NCBI GenBank assembly: GCA_028693975.1
Contig: JAQUUF010000010.1
Location: forward strand, 1-14,560
Source of the DNA: Acidaminococcaceae bacterium
GTDB taxonomy: Bacteria; Bacillota; Negativicutes; Acidaminococcales; Acidaminococcaceae
Direction: 5' to 3'
Length of the DNA: 14,560 bases
Shown here piece by piece: positions 8,183-14,560 of the stretch (position 1 is its first letter; each line of letters begins with the position of its first letter). The translations under genes were made by a program, and so were the position numbers. The notes beneath the pieces are model-generated. The model was not told the DNA's origin. It searched no databases and saw only the letters and a program-made list of their open reading frames with translations.

Positions 8183-8247
8183 ATGCGTCCTTTCTATTCT
8201 AGCTTGCAAAACTTAATGGTATTGCTTCAAAGCTAGCCAGCTTACGT

Positions 8248-9345
8248 TTATTCCAATTTACGTTTAAAAGATAAAGTGGCAATAGTAAGAGTACAGCCGG
8301 CAATAAGCAGCATGGGAACCAAATTCGTCAAAACCGCTCCCGCCGACATATCCTTAAAAAAGAGACCTTTGCAGAGTACCACATAGGGCCGCATCAGATT
8401 CAAACAATTAATTGTTTGCAACCACTGAGGCATATCTTCTACCGGTGAAATAAAGCCACTCATTAAGATTGCCGGCATCTGATAGGCAAAAACACCCAAA
8501 AGGGCTTGTTGCTGTGTTCTACACAAAGAAGAAATAAAAAGCCCTACTCCTGACACCGCCAAAAGCGCTACTGCAACAACCAAAAGCATTAATAACAGCG
8601 AACCACGAAAAGGCATAGCAAAAATTAGACTCATCAGCCCTATCAGGATTACGCTCATGACCAAGCCAATAGCAAAAGGAGGTATAGTCTTGCCAATAAG
8701 TATTTCTACTGCCGTGAGAGGACTGACTATCAGCTGCTCAAAAGTTCCCAATTCTTTTTCTCTGGCAATACTCATGGAGGTCAAAAGCAAACAAGACAAG
8801 GTTGAAAGCATTGTAAAAACCGCCGCTAGAATAGTCCAAGTATAATTAAGATTGGCATTAAACCAGTGTCGCACAGCTAATTCTATCGGCAAGGAACTCC
8901 CTGTTACCTGCTGCACGTAAGTATTCACTATTTCTTTGGCATAACCATTAATAATCGCCGAAGAATTAATCTGCCGACCATCCAAAAGCATATAAACGCT
9001 CGTTCCCTGCCCCGTCTTTAGCTTCTGTGCAAAATCCTGATTAATAATGATAGCGCAATCTATTACTGCATTGTCCATGTCTGTCTTTAAGGGGGCCGCA
9101 TTGTCATAATACAGTAGCTTGCTATACCAACGAGAATGTTGAAAATTAGCAATAAGTTCTCGCGATTCCACCGTATTGCACTTGTCTCATACGCCTAATT
9201 CAATATTTCTGACTTCCATAGTTACGCCATAGCCAAAAATCACCAACTGAATAAGTGGTGGGACTATAATCATAATACGGCTCTGTTTGTTATTCCAAAT
9301 AAAGATGAACTCCTTTTTGAGAAGAGCAATAATCCGCTGAATCAT
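8248..9345 (-). pseudogene. ABC-2 type permease (YbhR/YhhJ-like) interrupted by an in-frame TGA
   Basis: The frame begins at ATG 9345-9343, one nucleotide after the stop of the preceding permease, and spans 365 codons, the same as that permease. Residues 1-52 hold the expected cytosolic start and first membrane helix (IALLKKEFIFIWNN, then about 24-41). Codon 53 is TGA (9189-9187), after which the frame continues as a normal family member. It has an extracytoplasmic domain to about 165 and five or six membrane segments, with the conserved AREKELGTFEQLIVSPL loop. The TGA falls where the paralogue has Val51 in SIGVVNED. The likely reading is a recent nonsense mutation, perhaps from TGG, TGT/TGC or CGA, because nothing else has decayed. 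Restart at GTG 9171 would drop the first helix and has no good ribosome site. Readthrough or a sequencing error remain possible. Confidence 0.8.
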
Positions 9346-9346
9346 T

Positions 9347-10444
9347 TTATAACCTCTTGGGCGTGCACAAATATACTAAAGTAAATAATCCTAAAGATAA
9401 TACCGACAAATACAGTGAATTCTCCAGCACCAGTTGACGTCCGGTACCCACCAGAAACTCGTTTTGCAACAGCAGCACATAATAGCGTGCCGGAATAATC
9501 TGGGTTAGATAGCGAAAGAAAGCGGGCATGGACTGAATGGGAAACATCAGCCCACATAAGAGCAAAGAAGGCAAAAAGCCTATTACAAATGCCATTTCAC
9601 CGGCCAAAAATTGACTGCGCATTTTAGTGGAAATTAAAAGCCCCACCCCTAAGCAGGACAAAAGGAAGAAGGTGGAAAAAAAGAAAAGGCTCAACAAACT
9701 ACCCCTAAAAGGTATAGCAAAAACCACTACACAGAGGAAGACATTGAAGAACAACGAAGCCATCCCCAATACATAATAAGGGATATATTTGCCCAACACC
9801 AAATTAAGTGGGCTCACGCCAGCAGCCAAAAGAGATTCCATAGTACCTCGTTCCCACTCCCGGGCCACCACTAAACCCGTCAGCAAGATACCTATCAAGG
9901 TCATGGTAATAGCCAAGGACCCCGGCACTATGCTGTGATGACTATTAATTTCCGCATTGTACCAATAAACATTTTCCAACACCAATGGCTGCTCCAAATT
10001 GTTACTAGCATATCTAGCTTCATACCATTGAGTAATGATAGCCGCAGTATAATTATAAACAAAATTAGCAGTATTACTCTCAGAACCATCTGTAATGACC
10101 TGAATTTGCCCCTGGGTACCGTTCTGTAAACGACGGCCAAAATCCATAGGAATCACGACAATACCACGCAAATAAGAATCTCTTAACGCATCGTAGGCTT
10201 CTTGTCTATGCTCGTAATGACAAACATCAATATAAATACTTTTATCAAAGCTATCTACCAGCGACTGCGTGGCAGGTTGAACGTCTTCATTTACTACCCC
10301 GATACTAACCTTGGTTGTATCCAAATTGATACCATACATATAAATAACCAAAAGAATAGCTGGTAAAATAAAAGCTATTAAGATACTGCTAGGGTCGCGA
10401 ATAATCTGATAAAACTCTTTTTTGACTAGCGAATATAGCACCAT
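9347..10444 (-). CDS. ABC-2 type transporter permease (YbhS-like)
   Basis: This 365-residue inner-membrane subunit of an efflux ABC transporter has a cytosolic start (MVLYSLVKKEFYQIIRDP) and a first membrane helix at about 20-39. A large extracytoplasmic domain spans about 40-170, and five or six further helices follow. The ABC-2 hallmark loop AREWERGTMESLLAAGVSP lies between the second and third helices and couples to the ATPase. ATG 10444 has AAAGGAG about 9 nt upstream. It lies 17 nt after the ATPase gene, and its TAA stop is one nucleotide from the start of the next permease. The layout matches E. coli YbhS of the YbhGFSR exporter, linked there to drug and cation efflux. The substrate here is unknown. 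Confidence 0.9.
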   Translation of the reverse strand: MVLYSLVKKEFYQIIRDPSSILIAFILPAILLVIYMYGINLDTTKVSIGVVNEDVQPATQSLVDSFDKSIYIDVCHYEHRQEAYDALRDSYLRGIVVIPMDFGRRLQNGTQGQIQVITDGSESNTANFVYNYTAAIITQWYEARYASNNLEQPLVLENVYWYNAEINSHHSIVPGSLAITMTLIGILLTGLVVAREWERGTMESLLAAGVSPLNLVLGKYIPYYVLGMASLFFNVFLCVVVFAIPFRGSLLSLFFFSTFFLLSCLGVGLLISTKMRSQFLAGEMAFVIGFLPSLLLCGLMFPIQSMPAFFRYLTQIIPARYYVLLLQNEFLVGTGRQLVLENSLYLSVLSLGLFTLVYLCTPKRL

Positions 10445-10461
10445 TATACTAGCTCCTTTCG

Positions 10462-11970
10462 TTATGTTTTATTTTTGTGTTTGTTATCATAGGCTTCAAT
10501 CAAACCAATAAAAGCCTCTTCCATATCAGCTGCGTGAACAGAACGCTTGAGCTCTGCTGGTGTACCTAGAGCTACCGACTCACCCCGATAAAACAAACTA
10601 ATTCTATCGCACAATTCGGCCTCATCCATGAAATGGGTTGTAATCAGCACTGTTACCCCAGCAGAAGCCAAGCTCTTGATCTCCTGCCAAAATTCGTTAC
10701 GAGATACTGGGTCTACGCCCGAGGTAGGTTCATCCAAAAACAATACCGACGGTTGGTGCAATATCGCCGCCGCAAAGGAAAGACGCTGTTTAAATCCCAG
10801 AGGCAGGCTCTCCGCTTCCGTAGCTTGGTAGGGGATCAAGTCAAATTGTTCCAACACCTCTGCAATCCTACGTTTTTTTTCTTCGCCCTTCAACCCATAA
10901 ATAGCGGCAAAAAACTGTAAATTAGCCTGTACAGTCAACTGACCGTACAGAGAAAACTTCTGGGCCATATAGCCCAGGTAAGAACGTGCCAAAGATGGGT
11001 CCTTTTGTATATCTACTCCCATAATCCTAGCAGTTCCTTCCGTAGGTTTGGCTAACCCGCACATCATCTTAAAGGAGGTAGACTTGCCTGCCCCATTGGG
11101 CCCTAAGAGCCCAAATATCTCTCCCGGTTGGATATGAAAAGTATTATCCTTCACTGCATAAAAATCACCATACTTCTTGACTAGAGCCAAGGCTTCCACC
11201 GGGAATTCCACCTGCGGCAGGTTTTCATTAATGCTAAAAGTAAACTTAGATTGCTTGTAACCACCCATCAATTCTATTATTCTGTGCTCAAAAGATGTTA
11301 AATCTTGACCTAGACTATAAGGACTTCCTTGAAAAACTAAAGTTCCTTTATTCATAAAAAGCACTTCATCAAAATTAAAAGCTTCATCTAAGTAGGCGGT
11401 AGACCAAATAACCGTAGTACCTGCATTGGCAGCGTCTCGCACTAACTTAAATAACTCTCTGCGAGAAATTGGGTCAACGCCAACCGACGGTTCATCCAAC
11501 ACCAGAAGCTGTGGCGACCCCAAAAGAGCACAAGCTAACCCTAACTTTTGTTTCATACCTCCGCTAAGTTTGCCAGCTAGTCGCTGAGTAAACTGCTGCA
11601 TATCCACCATACCCAAATATTTAGCAAACAAGCCCTGCCATTCTTGGTGCGGTATTTTCTTGAGCCCTGCAAAAAGCTCTAGGTTTTCTTGCACCGTCAA
11701 GTCTTCGTACAAGCCAAATTTCTGCGGCATATAGGCTAAGAGCGTATTAATTTTTTCTCTTTCTGTGAGGGTATTGAAGCCTAGAGTATTTATCTCGCCC
11801 TCTTGCGGCACCAATAAGCCTACCAGTAAACGCAAAAGTGTTGTTTTGCCGGCGCTGTCGGCACCTAATAAACCGTATATTTTACCTTCTGGCAAAGACA
11901 AGCTAATATTATCCAATGCTCGCACTGTGCCAAAATTAAAGCTAATGTTTTGCATTTCTACAATATTCAT
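10462..11970 (-). CDS. Tandem ABC transporter ATPase (YbhF-like, two nucleotide-binding domains)
   Basis: This 502-residue cytosolic protein fuses two ABC ATPase domains and would power the two permeases downstream. Domain 1 (about 1-235) has Walker A GADSAGKTT at 36-44, Q-loop Gln83, signature LSGGMKQ at 135-141, Walker B LLVLDE at 155-160, and Ala192 where the H-loop histidine should be. Domain 2 (about 258-490) has Walker A GPNGAGKST at 290-298, Gln337, a divergent signature LPLGFKQ at 389-395, Walker B VLFLDE at 409-414, and H-loop His446. One composite ATP site is therefore complete and the other degenerate. E. coli YbhF is also a tandem ATPase. ATG 11970 has only a weak upstream TGGTG and lies 13 nt after the adaptor gene stop, so translation probably depends on coupling. 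Confidence 0.92.
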   Translation of the reverse strand: MNIVEMQNISFNFGTVRALDNISLSLPEGKIYGLLGADSAGKTTLLRLLVGLLVPQEGEINTLGFNTLTEREKINTLLAYMPQKFGLYEDLTVQENLELFAGLKKIPHQEWQGLFAKYLGMVDMQQFTQRLAGKLSGGMKQKLGLACALLGSPQLLVLDEPSVGVDPISRRELFKLVRDAANAGTTVIWSTAYLDEAFNFDEVLFMNKGTLVFQGSPYSLGQDLTSFEHRIIELMGGYKQSKFTFSINENLPQVEFPVEALALVKKYGDFYAVKDNTFHIQPGEIFGLLGPNGAGKSTSFKMMCGLAKPTEGTARIMGVDIQKDPSLARSYLGYMAQKFSLYGQLTVQANLQFFAAIYGLKGEEKKRRIAEVLEQFDLIPYQATEAESLPLGFKQRLSFAAAILHQPSVLFLDEPTSGVDPVSRNEFWQEIKSLASAGVTVLITTHFMDEAELCDRISLFYRGESVALGTPAELKRSVHAADMEEAFIGLIEAYDNKHKNKT

Positions 11971-11983
11971 CGCAGCACCATTG

Positions 11984-12838
11984 TTAGTTCTTATTTATCG
12001 CCTTATCTATTTTGACCGTTACCGGCATACCTTGACGCAAAAAGTCATCTTTATCATCCACATAAACACGTACTCTACATACTAAATCAGTTCTCAGATT
12101 CTCCGTTTGCACCGTTTTGGGAGTAAATTCTGCCGTAGGAGAAATATACCCAATATGGCCCTGATAGGTCCTCTTTTCACCAGTTTGCCCATCAACCGTG
12201 TCTGTTACAATCTGCGCCTTGGTACCATAGGCAATATTACCCAAATTAACTTCATCGATATACGACCTCACCCATACCGGTTCTACTAAGGCTAGTGAAT
12301 AGACAATAGAATTAGCGCTGACAATGGAGCCTTCCTCCTTGGCACGTGTAATAACGATGCCATCATTAGGTGCATAGAGCTTAGTATCTTTGAGGCTATC
12401 AGCCGCAACTACCTCTAGCTGTTGGGCAGCTTTAACTTGAGCCGCAGCATTTTCAGCATTTTTTTGATATGTATCCAATTGTTCCTTAGAAATAGCTCCT
12501 TGTGCATATAAAGCCTGCCTGCGTGCCAGCACTGTATCCGCAGTTTGCTTGGTCGCTTCCAAATTAGCAATATCTGCCAAAGCTTTGCGCCTCTGAGCAT
12601 CATAACTAACAGTATCTAGCTCCCCTAGCAAAGCTCCTTTGGTAACCTTGTCCCCTTCTTGGAAATACAGTTTATTAATACGGCCTGCTACCCTAAACCC
12701 CAAATCTGCTTGGCGAATTTCCACATTACCATACATGGTCAAATCCGTATTTTTCTTCTGTTGGCTCTGCTGGTAATAATTGTAGCCACCCAAGGCTGCC
12801 AACAAAATAGCAACAATGATCAAAATTTTCCTATTCAT
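11984..12838 (-). CDS. HlyD-type membrane fusion protein (YbhG-like adaptor)
   Basis: This 284-residue adaptor is anchored in the inner membrane by one N-terminal helix (about 4-20) and extends across the periplasm to link the ABC permeases to an outer-membrane channel. A split lipoyl domain is visible: LGFRVAGRINKLYFQEGDKV near 46-65 and TKLYAPNDGIVITRAKEEGS near 151-170. An alpha-helical hairpin rich in Ala, Gln and Lys (about 76-148) lies between them. A beta-barrel region around 184-280 follows, with QGMPVTVKID near the end. ATG 12838 has GGAGGTGG about 5 nt upstream. It is the first gene of the exporter operon. It is somewhat shorter than E. coli YbhG but complete. No TolC-like gene is in the window. 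Confidence 0.9.
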   Translation of the reverse strand: MNRKILIIVAILLAALGGYNYYQQSQQKKNTDLTMYGNVEIRQADLGFRVAGRINKLYFQEGDKVTKGALLGELDTVSYDAQRRKALADIANLEATKQTADTVLARRQALYAQGAISKEQLDTYQKNAENAAAQVKAAQQLEVVAADSLKDTKLYAPNDGIVITRAKEEGSIVSANSIVYSLALVEPVWVRSYIDEVNLGNIAYGTKAQIVTDTVDGQTGEKRTYQGHIGYISPTAEFTPKTVQTENLRTDLVCRVRVYVDDKDDFLRQGMPVTVKIDKAINKN

Positions 12839-12869
12839 CGTCCACCTCCGCCTTCCTTTTCTTACTTAT

Positions 12870-12898
12870 ATTGTTAGAACATATACCACATTTGTCAA
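12870..12898 (-). promoter_or_regulatory. Promoter of the exporter operon
   Basis: A perfect -35 TTGACA (12898-12893) and -10 AACAAT (12875-12870, four of six consensus bases) are 17 nt apart on the minus strand. Transcription would start near 12863, about 25 nt before the adaptor start codon. Confidence 0.55.
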
Positions 12899-12940
12899 GC
12901 ATAATTTCATCCACTACACAAGCCCACTCTAAATCAAAGC

Positions 12941-12958
12941 TTTTATTTTCGAATAAAA
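12941..12958. repeat. AT-rich inverted repeat with TTCG loop between divergent promoters
   Basis: TTTTATT (12941-12947) and AATAAAA (12952-12958) form a perfect 7-bp inverted repeat around TTCG. It lies between the two divergent promoters and upstream of both start sites, so it would act as DNA rather than RNA unless another promoter reads through it. It could be an operator or chance in AT-rich DNA. Confidence 0.35.
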
Positions 12959-12990
12959 ATTAATTAACTAGAGAAAAGAAGACACAAATA

Positions 12991-12999
12991 TGTTACAAT
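12991..12999 (+). promoter_or_regulatory. Extended -10 promoter for the exported-protein pair
   Basis: TGTTACAAT supplies an extended -10 element (TGn plus TACAAT) 32 nt before ATG 13031. No convincing -35 box lies 16-18 nt upstream, which is usual for extended -10 promoters. Confidence 0.45.
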
Positions 13000-13030
13000 T
13001 AAAAAAAGTAAAATTTGAGGAGATGATTAT

Positions 13031-13645
13031 ATGAAAAAGTTTTGTGCCTTACTGTTTGTAATCATGATGTTATTGGCCCTACCCGTTAGTGCCGAAAAGG
13101 TTAAGTTCAAGGATAGTAACTGTAATTTCACTGGCTATTCCTCTATATATATGATGGGTATCTCCCCGCTGCAATTAGACCAGACTGATTTCGTTGCAGA
13201 TTACACCGCCGATAGCAAAGTAAGAATGACGCTTCTATCTGCCTTTGCCGATAAGAAAATCAGGATGGAAGAAACACTCCAAGAAAATGCTCTTTCCCCT
13301 AAATTGGGCTTTGATGTTAAAATCTATGTTTTTGGTTATGATAAAATTTGGCATGATGCTTGGGTGGAGACTGTAAACACCACCAAAACGATAGTAATTA
13401 CCAAATATCGCAATGGCCGTGAAGAAAAGGAAACTATCAGCGTACCCGATGTACAGTATGTTCAACATCCTGCCGGCTACTACTATACCGCTAGGGTGGA
13501 CCTAGAATTCAATGTTACCGACCAAAGAACCGGTAGATTAGTCTATTCTTTGCGTGACACTCGCAGCCGTGGCGGAGAAACCGATACCTCCGGCATGCTC
13601 AAACGTATCTGCAACGACTTTGTTAAAGACATCACTAAGAACTAA
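13031..13645 (+). CDS. Exported protein of unknown function
   Basis: This 204-residue protein starts with a clear Sec signal peptide (MKKFCALLFVIMMLLALPVS followed by Ala, probable cut VSA|EK at 21/22). There is no lipobox. The mature part alternates strands and amphipathic helices. Notable stretches are GYSSIYMMGISPLQLD at 35-50, the tyrosine-rich HPAGYYYTARVDLEFNV at 146-162, and RTGRLVYSLRDTRSRGGE at 166-183, followed by a C-terminal helix. The pattern of a strand reading as LVYSLRD before a terminal helix recalls DUF4136/CsgG-like envelope proteins, but only weakly. The two mature cysteines, Cys31 and Cys194, could form a disulfide. ATG 13031 has GAGGAG 8 nt upstream. It is probably cotranscribed with the peptidase gene 22 nt downstream. 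I do not recognise a specific family. Confidence 0.8.
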   Translation: MKKFCALLFVIMMLLALPVSAEKVKFKDSNCNFTGYSSIYMMGISPLQLDQTDFVADYTADSKVRMTLLSAFADKKIRMEETLQENALSPKLGFDVKIYVFGYDKIWHDAWVETVNTTKTIVITKYRNGREEKETISVPDVQYVQHPAGYYYTARVDLEFNVTDQRTGRLVYSLRDTRSRGGETDTSGMLKRICNDFVKDITKN

Positions 13646-13667
13646 GTGCTAAAAAGGAGTGGCTATC

Positions 13668-14414
13668 ATGCTACACAAACTTATTATTGCAACTATCGCA
13701 ACTTGCTTTTTGTGTGTTGCCAGCACTGGCTTAGCTACAACTTCTCTGCGCAAGATACCTACACCGGCTCATCCTCAAGGAGCCGCATCAGCGCCAGCTG
13801 AAATAAATCATAAACCCTCACCCTATTACGTTAATCCCGATTTTTTCAATATGCGTAGCAATAATCATTTAACCATTCTTTCTCACTATCCCACCTACCA
13901 GCAGACTACTGAAGAAACTTGTGGTGGCGCCGCTCTTTTAACGGTCTTGCACTATTTGGGTAATGCTCATCAACATACGGAAGCAACACTAACCAAAAGC
14001 CTAGAAACTAAGCCTTACCCTATTGGCACCGGCATTAAAGGGATAGTGAATTTTGTAGTTCAAGATGGCTGGCAAGTTGACAGTAGCCTCTCCTCTCACG
14101 AAACCTTCTCGGAATATGCGCACTTTCAAACTTTCATTTTGAAAAACTTACGAGCTAAAACACCTATAATGGTGCACAATGTAGAATGGGGTGGACATTG
14201 GCGTGTCATCATCGGCTACGACACCATGAATACTACCTCACCCTTGGACGATATTCTTATTATGGCTGATCCCTACGATACCTCCGATCACTGCCAGGAT
14301 GGTTATTCCATTAACGGTGGCGAACTTTTCTACGCCATGTGGTTCACACGCGGGATAATACCGGATGACCCGATTAGCAATCAATGGGTTACTATCCGTA
14401 AGCCTGCCAAATAG
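13668..14414 (+). CDS. Exported C39-like (papain-fold) cysteine peptidase
   Basis: This 248-residue protein has an N-terminal signal peptide (about 1-23, probable cut after GLA) and a proline/alanine-rich linker to about 55. A C39/papain-like domain follows. The catalytic set is visible: Gln79 as oxyanion residue, Cys85 in TTEETCGGAALLTVLHYLG, His177 in GGHWRVIIGYD, and Asp201 in ADPYD. This is the C39_2-type arrangement. Unlike C39 domains fused to bacteriocin ABC exporters, this is a free exported enzyme, so its substrate is probably in the envelope or outside the cell. ATG 13668 is preferred, because AAGGAG sits 8 nt upstream and overlaps the alternative GTG at 13659. It follows the exported unknown protein in what looks like a two-gene unit. 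No terminator is visible before the IS end at 14451. Confidence 0.82.
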   Translation: MLHKLIIATIATCFLCVASTGLATTSLRKIPTPAHPQGAASAPAEINHKPSPYYVNPDFFNMRSNNHLTILSHYPTYQQTTEETCGGAALLTVLHYLGNAHQHTEATLTKSLETKPYPIGTGIKGIVNFVVQDGWQVDSSLSSHETFSEYAHFQTFILKNLRAKTPIMVHNVEWGGHWRVIIGYDTMNTTSPLDDILIMADPYDTSDHCQDGYSINGGELFYAMWFTRGIIPDDPISNQWVTIRKPAK

Positions 14415-14457
14415 TCAACGACACAGCAAATAACCCCATTAGAGCTACAATGATATG

Positions 14458-14509
14458 CTCCCTTCTAGGTAGACAGTTGAAATAATAAAACCGTTTACTT
14501 AGGAGGGAG
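14458..14509 (+). promoter_or_regulatory. Inverted repeat masking the transposase ribosome-binding site
   Basis: CTCCCTTCTAGG (14458-14469) can pair with CTTAGGAGGGAG (14498-14509) over 12 positions with two G-U pairs, and the stem can extend to 14455/14512. The 3' arm contains the whole AGGAGG site of the transposase gene. RNA entering from outside the IS would therefore hide that site. Confidence 0.6.
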
Positions 14510-14513
14510 TATT

Positions 14514-14560
14514 TTGGTTAAAAGGAAAGTTTCACCGCAAGAAAAAATACAAATTGTTTT
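14514..14560 (+). CDS. Start of a probable IS3-family OrfA transposase (partial)
   Basis: A TTG start at 14514 lies 7 nt after AGGAGG (14501-14506). The readable residues are (M)VKRKVSPQEKIQIV, the basic start typical of IS3 OrfA proteins, which go on to a helix-turn-helix and leucine zipper and bind the IS ends. Only about 15 residues are in the window, so the family is inferred from them and from the preceding terminal repeat. Confidence 0.55.
   Translation, partial: MVKRKVSPQEKIQIV

Larger units (their letters stand above)
14451..14560 (+). mobile_element. Left end of an insertion sequence, probably IS3 family (cut by the window edge)
   Basis: The block TGATATGCTCCCTTCTAGG, followed by TAGACAG, resembles an IS3/IS150-type terminal repeat starting with TG. 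It is followed within about 65 nt by a ribosome site and a frame whose first residues fit an IS3 OrfA helix-turn-helix protein. The right end and target duplication lie outside the window, so the boundary at 14451 is a judgement. Confidence 0.6.

Noticed and set aside
8199..8236. CTAGCTT/AAGCTAG inverted repeat downstream of the exporter genes as a second terminator.
   Set aside because: The stem is 7 bp with a 24-nt loop and no T run follows on either strand. The hairpin at 8152-8182 is a far better terminator.
9187..9189. TGA read as a normal sense codon throughout the genome (altered genetic code).
   Set aside because: No other gene in the window contains an in-frame TGA, and tryptophans elsewhere are encoded by TGG. 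A single event does not support reassignment.
12865..12898. Imperfect dyad across the exporter promoter (TTG...CAA ends).
   Set aside because: Only a minority of paired positions match, and the symmetry comes mostly from the -35 box and AT-rich spacer.

Overview
The window looks like chromosome from a diderm, low-to-moderate GC Firmicutes, most likely a Negativicutes (Acidaminococcaceae/Veillonellaceae-like). The housekeeping genes are of Firmicutes type (a DUF1934/YwiB gene overlapping argS, class II fructose bisphosphatase, strong AGGAGG ribosome sites, GTG/TTG starts). They sit beside a complete periplasm-spanning HlyD plus ABC-2 export cassette, which makes most sense in a cell with an outer membrane. 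The assignment is inferred from gene content and style, not from a database search.

Layout. (1) Positions 1-6421, minus strand: a tightly packed housekeeping cluster read as DUF1934 - argS - pyrG - sppA - Yip1-like membrane protein - glpX - a gene cut by the left edge whose N-terminus resembles Mfd. Gaps are about 8-33 nt, or the genes overlap, so it is probably one transcript from a promoter near 6465-6500. (2) Positions 6422-6659: a divergent regulatory region with a perfect tandem 10-mer, a 6-bp palindrome over the minus-strand promoter, and a good promoter for the rightward gene. (3) Positions 6660-8182: a PutP-type sodium/proline symporter closed by a bidirectional hairpin-plus-T-tract terminator. 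(4) Positions 8248-12838, minus strand: a four-gene exporter in the order HlyD-type adaptor - tandem ABC ATPase - ABC-2 permease - ABC-2 permease, the same arrangement as E. coli ybhGFSR. The last permease carries an in-frame TGA at codon 53. (5) Positions 12839-13030: divergent promoters. (6) Positions 13031-14414, plus strand: two exported proteins, one unknown and one C39/papain-like cysteine peptidase. (7) Positions 14451-14560: the left end of an insertion sequence, probably IS3 family, with the first codons of its transposase.

Working together: the left cluster handles translation (argS), nucleotide synthesis (pyrG), membrane proteolysis (sppA), gluconeogenesis (glpX) and probably DNA repair. 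The exporter would move drugs, ions or hydrophobic compounds across the envelope, with an outer-membrane channel encoded elsewhere. It is either broken or recoded in its second permease. The points most worth a second look are that TGA, the hairpin in the IS end that would mask the transposase ribosome-binding site, the asymmetric ATP sites of the tandem ATPase, and the divergent exported peptidase pair.
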